Assembly: GCF_041146795.1 (NCBI RefSeq)
Contig: NC_135179.1
Location: 13,885,047 to 13,949,046 of the forward strand
Direction of reading: 5' to 3'
DNA from: Maylandia zebra
Lineage: Eukaryota > Chordata > Actinopteri > Cichliformes > Cichlidae
DNA length: 64,000 nucleotides
Below are positions 13,601 through 24,276 of the stretch, in pieces. How positions within the stretch are numbered: the first letter of the stretch is position 1; every line of letters begins with the position of its first letter. The notes below the pieces were generated by a model. It saw nothing but the letters and a program-made list of their open reading frames with translations, was not told the DNA's origin and ran no database searches. The position numbers and the translations under genes were made by a program.

Positions 13601-16600
13601 ACAAACACACACAGACTACAAAAGGGACTCAAACACAAAACCGTGACTAAAACAAGCAGCGCCATGGCCTTTAGCAGACTGCTCATCGAAAGTCAGAATA
13701 TAAATGTAACATGCAGCTTCAGATTGTAAAAGTTTAAGTGCCAGATGTGCAAACACTTCAAATTGATCATAAATTCTAACTCATACTGAAAAGCACAAAT
13801 AACGATTTAAAGTCTCCTTTACACAATAAGAACTTAAAGGTTTACAGTACCAAGCTAAACACATCCTCACTTCAATTATAAAATGAATTTCAAAGAGGTT
13901 TCAGAGCTTTTAGAGATTATGATTCTAACCCAGTTCAACAGAGGGCTTAACAGGGAACGCTGTACTTATAATTCAAGAAAAAAAGACCAAGCTTGCAAGT
14001 TATGAGTTGTTTCTCATATGTCAGCAGTGCGTATGCTAATTTTATTAATCAACACAGCGGTCACCTCCCCGAACCCCACCTCCTCATACTATTGATGAGG
14101 GGTAAAATGTGCCATCACGGGGGTCTGCTTGGAAAAGCGGTGAAACCCGCCCCATTCTGCATAAGCAACCTGTTCTTTTTTTTTTTTTTAAACTGATGGG
14201 GTAACTCAGCTGGCTGCCAGATCACTGCTTTCACTCTGAAAGCTGAAGCAAGAACAGTTTTTGAACTTTGCTAACCGCTACTCTTGTCTGAAGCAACAAC
14301 GTGTCACTAGGAGGGATTTGTCTGGTGAACCCTGACATCAGAAAAAATTGTGTAAAGGGGTGATTACACAGGCTTTCTCCTTTACTTCTTGAATATGGAA
14401 TACAATCACAGATGTTTCCATTATTAAACTTTAATATTAGTTTTGTTTACTTAAATGTCTTTATAAGTAACAGCTATACTAAAGTAATTTTCTCACCATA
14501 TTAAATAGTTAATCTTGAAATACATGAAACTATGTGAACAAACCTTAAAAAAGCTGATTATAGATATTATTTGCATTAAAATCAAATTAATATATATACA
14601 TTAAATAAAATATTATTTTGATAAGTGCATTTTCATTTATTCAAATTTTTTCCCCACATTTAAACATTGCACTGCAACTTCATACGTGTCAGTAATTACA
14701 TTTTTTTTACTTTTTTAAATTAATAAATGTGCCTTCCTTTCTATTTCTGTTCTATTTCTGTTCCTGAAAGACCAGGTGGTTGGACCAACTGTTCATTCGT
14801 CTTTATTGACGATTATTTGACTGCACTACATATGTACTCCTCCTCTGATTGTCCTGCTTAAACAAATCATCTTTTTTCTACGTGCAGCAGCTTTTTTACA
14901 TCAATATGCCGACTAAGGGCACACATCGGGATCATTTGTGAGTCGCTTACTGTAGACAAAAAATTATTGAGAAAACACAAAATACCAGAACCTGAAAATA
15001 TTGATTATTAAACTATCACAGCCAGTTAAACAAGGTGAAAGTCAAAATTTAATAAGAAATTTATTGTGATATGTGTAAAACAAAACTTGCTTCTTTCCTA
15101 TACTCTTTTAAGAACATGCCCTGCACTACACATGATGCCATACTGGTAATTTAAGACACACACTGTCATAATAGTTTACTGTGCTCATGCACTGTTGTGA
15201 TATTGTTTCTTCAGAAAATATGCTCGATTTATGTGTTTGTGTGTGTGTGTGTAGGTCTGGGTGGTCACCTGCAGGAGGTATAATCCCAGCATGCATCAGA
15301 CCACTGTGAGACAGCATGTGGTGAGTCCCGCCCTCTGTCGCACTCTGCAGCCTCTTGGGCGGTCGTCCAGGCCTTGAACTGCAGGCGGAAAACACAAGCA
15401 TGCATTAATAATTAGGCAGTTTAATACTTTACCCACTTAGTCACTTTTTCATGCCGAGACTGAGATGGGTGGCCCGGTTAAAGAAAGTGTCCTTCAGCCT
15501 GTAAACCTCTGATCCTGCTGAAGTGTCAACAAGCAAAACACTGAAACCCGACCGGTTCCAGGAAGGCTGCTGTACAGCAAATCTGACCTCCCTGTGGATA
15601 CGAGCAAGCAAAAAACGAGTTTCCCTATGGCATCAATAAAGCACCTCATTACTGTTCAGCTTACTCATTCATTTGTTTGCTTATTAAATGTGTTTGCTCG
15701 CCTCCTCTTTCCTTCAATCCTTCCTTCATTCAGTCCTCTTTCCCCGCCGTGCCACAATTTTTCCTCAATAAACACTGACTACAAGCAGATTCACATGGAT
15801 TCTTGTCTTGTGTGCGCGGGTGTGCGGTTTGATTGAGCCGGGCATGCTCAATCAATCTTAGAGGAAGTATGTGAAAAGCTGTCAGGCATCACTTTGGCTC
15901 TGACTAAACGGTGTGAATGTCCTGACAGGGGAAATGACACGGGCCACATCAGGCTTAATGACAACCAGCGTACCTCATCTCCTTTCATAGCAACCTGACA
16001 TAACATGAGTCTGTGGGCAAGTGCGAGACAGAGCGAGGGGAACAAGAGGAGATGAAGACGGAGTGACCGAGCGCTGAAGAAACAGAGAGAACAGTTGAAA
16101 AGTTGATGCAAGACAAGGAGTGTAAAGCGAGAGGAAAAGGTGAATAAAAGGGAGAGTTTGAAATTGTAAGAAAAGGTGGGAAAGAGTAAAAAAAAAAAAA
16201 GGGGGGGGGGGAGAGAGATAGACTAGCAGCAGCAGCTTCCTAGCGTGGGGTGTCTTTGAGCAGATTTTAATTAGAATCTAATCCAGCCGTCATTAAGGCC
16301 CCATAAACGAAGCTGTCAGTCAGGAGATTAATGGCGCCTCATTTGCATATTGCATATAATTCATCAATTACACAGCAGAAAGGACCAATCCCCTGTTGAC
16401 ACACCCACTGGCTGAGAAGGGGGGAGACGGAGAGAGACAAAAAGACAGAGAGAAAGATTGTGTAGTCACTAACTGTGGGAGAAAAACAGGTAGATTGTGA
16501 GTGTGTGTGTGGGCGTGCGTGTGCGTGCACATCGGAATGTGAGTGTGTGCATGTGCGGGGTCGTGTATGGGTTTGTGTGAGTGCGCGCGCGTGTGTATGG

Positions 16601-17308
16601 AGTGTTCAAAGGTTAATTTGATGAGCCGATGAGCTCCACAGTTCCTGCCCTCGGTTTTAATGAGTTGTTATTATTGTCTCTTATTATGGGCCCAGACCGA
16701 CTGGGATGTGACAGCTGACATCAGATATCTCACACTATCACACACACACACGCAGACAGTGAGACGCACACAAGCATGCAGACACACTCAGGTAGATTCG
16801 CATACCCACGCACACGACATGAAAGACATACAGCAGGGATGTGTGAGTGGGATAAAGTTGTAAGTATGTGTTTTGTGTGCGTGTGCGCATGCACGTGTGT
16901 TTGTGTGGGAGTATGTGCAGTTTTTGTGAAGGTGGGGGGCGCATTCAAATTACAAACAATATTCTTTTGCAGTCCTTATAGAGCAGCATACTGGGCTTAA
17001 CAAAAGCAGGAAATGTATTTTTAGGTCTCAGGTTTGAAGGTAAAGTAACAGTTCCACCGCAACTGATGTTGAAACACCTTAAATGAATACACACACAGAC
17101 ACACATGCACACAGACACACACACAAACAGATGCACGCAAACACACACAAACGCAGTAGTGAACATCAGTGGGGGGAAATAAAATACACAGAGACCAAAA
17201 GACCATGGTTGGTTTTTACTGCAGCCGCTTCCCTTTCCCTTACTACTGTTTATTTGCACACACTAATTAATGGCCTCTGCGTGTCTGCGCTGATGGGTGG
17301 GTGTGTTT

Positions 17309-17349
<41 letters not shown>

Positions 17350-17496
17350 CTTTGTATATGTTGCATTTTAGGGGGCATAAAGAACTCAAACCTAATTTTG
17401 TGTTTAGTCTGCAAGTGCGTTGATACATCAAAGTGACCCATGGAGGGAGGTCTATGTGTGTGTTGTGCATGCAAGTGTGTTTGTGTGTGTGTACAT

Positions 17497-17531
<35 letters not shown>

Positions 17532-17643
17532 TTGGAGAGCACCGGTTCCCTGAGGTAGGATTAATGAAAAAGCCTTTCATGGAAAAGTCATCAAGCTGAG
17601 GGGATGGAATGAGAGAGAGGAGGGGGGAGAGAGAAAACAGTTC

Positions 17644-17708
<65 letters not shown>

Positions 17709-17832
17709 GGTGTGTGTGAGTGTGTGTGTGTGTGCAGAGGAGGGGGTGTATGGCTTATGACCTCTTTGTCTCAAACTTTAATTAAAATCTCACCCAGACG
17801 TCCTCCCTCATGCCAACGCTCTGGCCACACAT

Positions 17833-17874
<42 letters not shown>

Positions 17875-18066
17875 ACACAGTTTTTTTTAAATAAAGGTGC
17901 TCTGTACATTGAGTTCTGCCCTCCAAGCTTAGTGTGTGTGTGTTACCTGAAACATGAAACGCCAAACATGGCAGCTGGAGCTTAGTGCAGGTGGAACAGA
18001 AACAAAACACAACAAAGATGACAGATCTCTATCCTTGCTAACACACACACACACACACACGCACAC

Positions 18067-18103
<37 letters not shown>

Positions 18104-18990
18104 GGAAAGAGAAAAGTAATGAAAGAAGAGGAAGTGTTACAGTCAAAACAGTGGAACAGTGGAACAGCTACTAGCTTGGAGGGACTGAGGTGGTGATAGG
18201 TAGCAGCTGTGTGTGTGTGTGTGTGTTTATATGAATGTGTGGGGAGAGAGAGCGAGGGAAAAAAAAATAAGAGAACTTGCTCAAACAAGATTTTGTTTTG
18301 AATATATTAGAGGCGCTTTACAGCTCCCATGCTCCCATCCTTTCAATCTGTGTTTATCACATGGGTTTGTATTCGCCGTCACGGTCCGGTTTGATAAATC
18401 ATAATGTCGCTGCTGTACGCAGGAAGACTTATGTTGGTGGTTACAGAAGGCAGGGAAAGATTGATGTTGTGATCTTCCTCTCAAATCGAGGGCTGAAAAA
18501 GCTTTCTGCGCCATTGTTATTAGGAAAGCCTGCGTGATGATGTCATGAAAGAAGCAGGCAGGACAACACACACACACAGACAGACGTGCGCACGCACACA
18601 CACAGTGGGGCTCGACTTTGAGGACGTTTGATCATGGCAAAAAAATCTGATCTCCTAAACTGATACCGCTTCACATTCCTGTCCCGCATTCCAGGGTCAA
18701 AGCTGTGTCAAGACTGAGTGTGTCTGTGCGTTTGAAAAGTATGTGTACTCCATTAAAACCTGTCACAGTGGAAGACATGGAGGCCCTCTCTATCTCATCG
18801 TGCTCGTCTCTATAAAACATCAAAAGAGCGATGAGGTTAAAGTTGAGCTAACCGCCCCAGCCTAACACAGACACTCGAACACACATGGGCATACACACAG
18901 CCCTCCGCCCCTTCATCCTAACACTGCTGACTTTGACAGTGAGTTATGGCATGGCAGTGGGGCTCAGCTCTGAGAAGTCCACCTTCCCAT

Positions 18991-19033
<43 letters not shown>

Positions 19034-22000
19034 CACTGGCTCGACACTGCCAAGTCGAGAAACACAAAGAGGGTGCTTTTGTTGTACTCTACATACCACT
19101 GTGTCTCATTCATCATTCGTCGTTTGATTTAAGTTCGAGTAACATTAACACCTGCTTCATATATTTGACTCTGCTTTTGTTGACGCCCCTGCTGCATGAG
19201 CTGCAAAGAAAAGCGTGTGAATGCCAGCTGAAAATTACCCAAAAAAAGGATTTCTGTTTCCACCCAAATATATTTGTGGTAAATGGAATTTTGCTCACGC
19301 TATTAGAAAAAAAAGGGGCCTCTTTCAGCAGTATCTCCCAAGAAAATGTGACCTTGGTACTGTGGTTCATCAAAAATAACACACTATCAGCAGTTTTAAT
19401 AGGGACAATTTCTTTGGAAGAAATTAGGTCCTCTGAAAACTGCTATCTGTCCAGTTGTTATCTGTAACATGGACTTTTTTTCTGGAAAAATTGCCATTAA
19501 GTTTTGTTTTTTTTTAAATGTCATTTTCCAATCCTTTGCACAATTACTTTTACCTCATTTTACAGGGTTGGAGGCAAGAATCTTAATGCAAATATGAGGG
19601 CAAACAAACCTATCTGCATGGTCCAAATCAGGTGCCAAGTTAAAAAAAATGCATATATAGAAATAATATAAAAATGCATTATAAGTTGCAAACCTTAAAT
19701 ACAATTACTTATAAATATATATCCTGTGTTACTATTCAAGTGTGTTGTTATTAACGTAATCAGTTTGCCATGTTACACTACTTTTATGTAACATTCAGGA
19801 GGGTAGGCATATATGGACACTGCATAATGAATACTTATAGGGCATCTGTAAACTATATGCACACACACACTTTGACCTGAGCGAGCTATTTGATGTGTGT
19901 TACTAACAGAGAATGAAACTGTTCCTTTGTCAGGGAGAAAGAAAAGGATGGAGGATCAGGTTGCCTCCTACACGCCATGTTCTCACTGTGGAACTAATGT
20001 CATTTAGCAGCAAAGCCAGCAAACACACAGGCGTGTCCATGTGAGTTCTGTGTGTGCGTGTTAACAGAGAGTGTGTTTGTGTGTCACCTATGCATGAATT
20101 ATAACTAGGCTTTGAGTGAGGGTGAAGTCGGCCCTTCTTCATGGTTTGATGAGTCAGTGGTCAGTGTGTGTGTGTGTGTGTGTGCACAGCAGGAGTTAAC
20201 AGTGAGACAAAGAGGAGAAGGAAAGACAACGGTAAACAGAGGACACTGCTTCAAAAAACCACTTCATTTTAATCTAAAAAAAAAAAAGGACCAATGAATA
20301 AACAAACGGCCCAAAGAATAACTAGCAGGATGAAAGCCATGTAAAGCATTCTGTTAGTCATGTTAAACTATCAGACAAGGCTGCTATTTTTTTCAAGCCT
20401 GTCTCACTGTAGTGAACTGGAAAATAATAAGTGATGGCTGTCTTAATCAGTAACAGGAACCTCAGTCAGCCTTGACGTGGTCGGAAAGCTGCATCATCAA
20501 AATCTCTGAGATGTTCTTGAAACTTTTCGCTTTGGTCAGAAATCTTTAAACAAAAGCCATCGTGAGTTTCACTTTTTACCTGCTATTGTATGTCGATCCG
20601 TCCACGCTGGGGATTACTTAGAAACTTCTAATGCAGGTGGAGCTGATACTAATGGCTACCGCAGCACACTTGAAGCCTTCAGACAAAGAATCACAGAAGT
20701 CGTTTGAAGATTTCAGACGAGTGATGTTTTAAGATCTCATTAAGTAAAGGCTGTTTGAGTGTTGTGTGGATAATTAGAGACGGCAGAGGATATGTATTTT
20801 TCGGGGGTTGTATAACATCGTTCCCATTAACACCAGACATAGAAGAAATCCCCAAGCAGCCAGAAGATGCATCTGGATTTTGTCTTGGTTGGAGGGCCGC
20901 AAATGCTTAAGTGCAGGTGTTAATCCACGCATGTAAAGCTGGAAGCTGATTCTCACAATAGTATGTTTCTTTTTGGAGTTTTTTTTCTGGGCTTGCTCAA
21001 CAAGTCAAAGCTTGTCTTAAATCCCACACTTTGACTTAAAAACCAAAAACGGCTTAAAGATGAAATAAAATGAGGGCATATCAAAACACTGGAATGATCT
21101 TACCTACAAACAGTAAATCTAAAGAACTGGGGGGAAAAAAGTAATTTAAACATTGCAGAATCGGTATTTTGGCATTTATCAGCGCACATCTAGATGCATT
21201 CTCCATCTCCATTTAATGGCAGGTGTAAATTGGATCATTCATGCTCCAAGGAGCTAGGATTAACCATCAAACAATATAAATTCCCCAAACTAAGACTAAT
21301 CCACACTGCTCTGGATTCAAACTCATGCTGTTATGAGCATGTGGTCTGCACAACAGCAGACTGAGGCACCAGGAAACCACAAATCCCAGCCAATTTAGCC
21401 CCTTTATCCAAACATATCTGCTGCACACTGGATTGATGACCCATGTAGCTGGTCACCATCAGAGTTCTGCAAAACAGGCTAATTTACATAATCGCATCAT
21501 AAATACCGAGAATTCATTTAATCATCTCCTCTGTTCTGATGCTCAGGGCTAAAGAGTGTTGATATGATAAGACAGCAAGTTATTAAGAAGGGAGAGAGAG
21601 AGAGAGGGATGGAGCGAGGGAGGCAAAGAGAAGGAGGGAGAGAGTAAAGGGATCAGTGAGTGAGTGAGTGAGCTTGTTCTGATTTAAGCTGCCGCTTGGG
21701 GCCAAATGAAAATTAATTAATTTCTGTGAAGAATCAATTTCTCAGAATGACAGTGTCACATTCAATGTGTGCAAGTGTGAGTGTGTCAGAGAGAAAGGGA
21801 AGTAGTGCGTGCGTGCATGTCAGTGCCAGAGATCAGACTCCCAGATAACATGAGAAACTTTTAAGAGTGTTTTTCTCATAAGGATTACTAAAATTCATTA
21901 TCGCCAACACCATAATCACCATCACAGTGTTTATCATCCATAAAAATGGTAATTAGTAACAGCCCCAGCAGCAGCAGTGCTGTGGCAAATGAGAAGGGGT

Positions 22001-23018
22001 TAACTGGACCCAAGTCAGTTATTATCAAATCAAACACGAACTCCAATAAAAGCTAAAATAAATAAATAAACATATGGAAAATGTATTTTTCCTCATGCAG
22101 CAGCTTTAAGGAAACTGAGTTTGCTTTTAAATTAGTGGAATCATTTGTAGGCAAGTTCTGAAACATAACAGACACACTGTGTAGAGATACCCTATTAGAT
22201 ATAAAATAACACAAGGTCATTAGTAATAATGGAGTTTATATTATTATGTAGATTTTTGTGATCCTTTTCATGACCTGCTGACTGTTTGATCCCCAAATTT
22301 GATATATTTGTAGCTATCTGCTAACCCCACCTGCTGCACTCCCCCTCCCTCAATAATGAGCTGGGTAACCCTCCATCACACTGCCACCCTCCCCACCTTC
22401 CCTTCGCTCTCCTCTCCCCGGACCCCTGCCTCACCTTGCATTGGTACAGTCGTTGTAAAGCGTCTCAAAGTCCTGCCTGGAGATAAGTTTGCACCGGTTC
22501 ACCCCGGGCTGGATGGCCCCGAGCCCCCGAAGAACCCGGACCTGCTCCACGTTGCACACCACCGGGGTAATGTCCAGCCGTTTCAGCTTGGTGTAAACGG
22601 TGTGTAGCCCGCCGACCAGGTGTTTGAGAAACACGTCGAAAGCCTGAGGCAAACAGATGAGCTCCTTGTCTTTCACCGTGAACGACGCCAGTTTGGCACC
22701 TTTCACCTCCACCAGTTTGCACTCGTTGTTCTGCGGCGTGCTCTCTACGGGCGACGCAGTGGCGTACACGGGCTTAGCGCTGCTGGACACCGGAGCTCCT
22801 CCGCTCTTTAACGGGGTCCCGTTCGGCAGTAAGAGGTCCGCCCTGAACTGGTGAAGCAGCGCCGGGTGCGCCACCGGAGGAGCCGGGGAGGAAGCGGCGG
22901 AGGTGGCCGCAGGTGGCGGAGAGTTTGTGGCCGGAGACACGGAACTTGGCGCCGGGTGGTGCCCGAGTGGAGCTGCGGGCAGCAGAGCCGGAGGCGCAGG
23001 AGTTGCCATAGTGGTCAT
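1640..23018 (-). CDS. dach1: Dachshund homolog (DACH1-type), 11 coding exons, complete
   Basis: Nuclear transcription cofactor of the SIX-EYA-DACH network. Coding exons in transcript order: 22435-23018, 15269-15378, 12179-12289, 8946-9124, 8164-8284, 7876-8010, 4575-4771, 3925-4072, 3038-3166, 2774-2845, 1640-1677. All junctions are GT-AG and in phase, giving 607 residues. Residues about 99-194 form the Ski/Sno/Dac DNA-binding fold, with [20 protein letters not shown] and the [16 protein letters not shown] exon junction. The middle carries [20 protein letters not shown] and [10 protein letters not shown]. The C-terminal EYA-binding coiled coil runs from [11 protein letters not shown] through RLKKEK. 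The last exon ends [11 protein letters not shown], like DACH1 (GRLYLKTTVMY), which separates it from DACH2. The long Gly/Ser runs of mammalian DACH1 are replaced by an Ala/Pro-rich N terminus. Start: ATG at 23018 is used; ATG at 23009 has a better Kozak context. I cannot say which teleost duplicate (dacha or dachb) it is. Confidence 0.95.
1955..2125. promoter_or_regulatory. Candidate conserved non-coding block in the last dach intron
   Basis: Sequence of low repetitiveness dense in homeodomain-core TAATTA/ATTAAT motifs, with a perfect POU octamer ATGCAAAT at 1997-2004. It resembles vertebrate developmental enhancers, which are common at DACH loci. This is inference from motif texture only; conservation was not tested. 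Confidence 0.3.
3038..3166 (-). CDS. dach1: dach coding exon 9 (basic coiled coil)
   Basis: The correct acceptor is not the obvious CAG before AAGCGC but the TTTTTTAAG at 3167-3175. Only that choice keeps phase 1 and restores [11 protein letters not shown], matching [11 protein letters not shown] in DACH1. The exon ends inside a short (CA)n that codes for HTANTHT before the GTACAG donor. Confidence 0.9.
7195..7460. promoter_or_regulatory. Candidate conserved non-coding block in dach intron 6
   Basis: A non-repetitive, locally GC-rich stretch in the intron between the exons at 7876-8010 and 4575-4771. It has TTATGCAGATGAGG, CTCGCTAATG and other motif-like words, and no coding potential in any frame. 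It stands out from the simple repeats on both sides. Enhancer status is inferred only. Confidence 0.28.
16255..16375. promoter_or_regulatory. Candidate conserved non-coding block in dach intron 1
   Basis: Contains TTTTAATTAGA, TCTAATCC, CCATAAA and the POU octamer ATTTGCAT (16341-16348) within 120 bases, next to a purine-rich tract and the microsatellite cluster. The motif density suggests a homeodomain/POU-responsive element; this is untested inference. Confidence 0.33.
16490..19030. repeat. Cluster of (CA)n/(TG)n microsatellites in dach intron 1
   Basis: At least a dozen dinucleotide arrays in 2.5 kb, alternating between CA and TG on the plus strand. TG arrays: about 16500-16590, 16865-16910, 17313-17346, 17498-17531, 17646-17734. 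CA arrays: about 16740-16830, 17083-17155, 17834-17879, 18041-18100, 18570-18603, 18992-19029. Open frames through them (poly Thr-His or Val-Cys) are not genes. Confidence 0.95.
17646..17706. repeat. (TG)30 microsatellite
   Basis: An uninterrupted 61-base TG run, followed after a short interruption by a second run to about 17734. Confidence 0.97.
22435..23018 (-). CDS. dach1: dach coding exon 1 (Dachshund homology domain)
   Basis: Encodes the Ala/Pro-rich N terminus and almost the whole Ski/Sno/Dac domain. The donor is AATGCAAG followed by GTGAGG (phase 2). The open frame continues upstream to a TTG at 23024, but the first ATG is at 23018. The exon is GC- and CpG-rich, unlike its AT-rich surroundings, as expected for a CpG-island first exon. 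Confidence 0.95.
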
Positions 23019-23350
23019 GACCAAGAACTGGAGAATAAGTAAACTTCAAAGTCAACTATTTAAGAAAGTAACTTGGCCGAACACACGCATACACTTTGGA
23101 GAGTGTGAACTGCGCATGGAGCGTGCCGAAGAGGAGAGAGGGGGATGAAAGAAGAGTAGACGGGGTCCGTGTGTGGAAAAACAGATCACATACTTGAATC
23201 AGAATGAGCGGAGGCTTGTCTCAGAGCTGGAGATGCTACTGTCACATTAACATAAAGAGGAGGAGCTTGGGCTTATTCTTAGAGAGTGAGAGACGCGATC
23301 AGAGAGAGGAGAGGGAGAGAGAGCAAAGATTAGCCCACATAAACTTTGGA
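23019..23350 (-). promoter_or_regulatory. dach1: dach 5' UTR and proximal promoter region
   Basis: Immediate upstream flank of the dach start on the minus strand. It continues the CpG-containing first-exon island before turning purine-rich (GAGAGA runs at 23285-23325) and then AT-rich. I see no clear TATA box or CCAAT box, so the transcription start is not placed. Confidence 0.4.
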
Positions 23351-23870
23351 TAAGCCTATTTATGAACGCCTAACGAAACGACACCTAAATATTAACGCCT
23401 CTGATGTCTGTAGCAATGCAATCTCCAGCTTTATAACATTTAAATCTCCATATTAGGGTAATCTTCCTATAACATATTTGGGTATAATTATTTTATCCTC
23501 GGGGGGGAAAGAAGTAAATGACTGCAGTTCTTTTTCTGAGAGAAAATGTTTGTGTTATCCCCAAATACTAGTCTTTATGGATATCAGAGGGACTTTTAAA
23601 AATCTGATTATGACAAGCAGAGTGCTTTAAATAAAGTATTGAACGCCTTATTCTAATATATCAAATATTAGATATGTAGAAGTGGTAGTATTTGACTTTT
23701 GTGGGCAGTCTATTTTTCTAATTGCGCTGATGAAAAAATACATATTTTAGATTTATGCAGATCTGTCAATGAAATTAAATATTTGGAAAAATACCACCCC
23801 GCCGGTGTAGAATCTGATAGTGTTATCACAGGTGGATTAAAAAAATTCATAAAATGTTTTAAAAATCAAT

Positions 23871-24055
23871 TAATAATAATAATAATAATAATAATGGATA
23901 CTTTATTGATCCCCATGGGGAAATTACTTGTTTTTCTCTGCATTTGACCCATTCACTCAGTGAAGCAGTGGGCAGCCCACTAAGCAGGCGCCCGGGGAGC
24001 AGTGTGTAGGGACGGTACCTTGCTCAGGGGTACCTCAGGGTAGCCGTTAAAAAAA
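23871..24055 (+). mobile_element. Teleost interspersed repeat (SINE/LINE-tail type) after an (AAT)n
   Basis: Starts with an (AAT)n run (about 23873-23894), then TTATTGATCCCCATGGGGAA, CTGCATTTGACCC, GGCGCCCGGGGAGCAG and GTACCTTGCTCAGGGGTACC. These words recur in a family dispersed in many fish genomes. The exact family name is not certain to me. Confidence 0.6.
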
Positions 24056-24193
24056 AAGGCATAACTTTTTTTTAAAGGTAATTTGTGCTGCACCTCCTCT
24101 CTCTTATAAATGCAAAGCGGCTGTACAAGAGCTCGTACAGGGGCCAGTAACCTTGGCTTGACAAATTGACCCCTTTACCCCAAACTGATTCCT

Positions 24194-24196
<3 letters not shown>

Positions 24197-24275
<79 letters not shown>
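24197..24275. repeat. (CA)39 microsatellite
   Basis: A 79-base uninterrupted CA run, the longest dinucleotide array in the window. Confidence 0.98.

Positions 24276-24276
<1 letters not shown>

Noticed and set aside
13113-13610. 165-codon minus-strand open frame in dach intron 2
   Set aside because: Cys-Val runs from (TG)n and no splice or family support; chance frame.
16490-19030. Regularly spaced repeats that could suggest a CRISPR array
   Set aside because: Units are dinucleotides without unique spacers, in a eukaryotic intron.
18946-19467. 173-codon plus-strand open frame
   Set aside because: It runs through a (CA)n array giving poly His-Thr, lacks any domain, and lies in dach intron 1; a chance frame.
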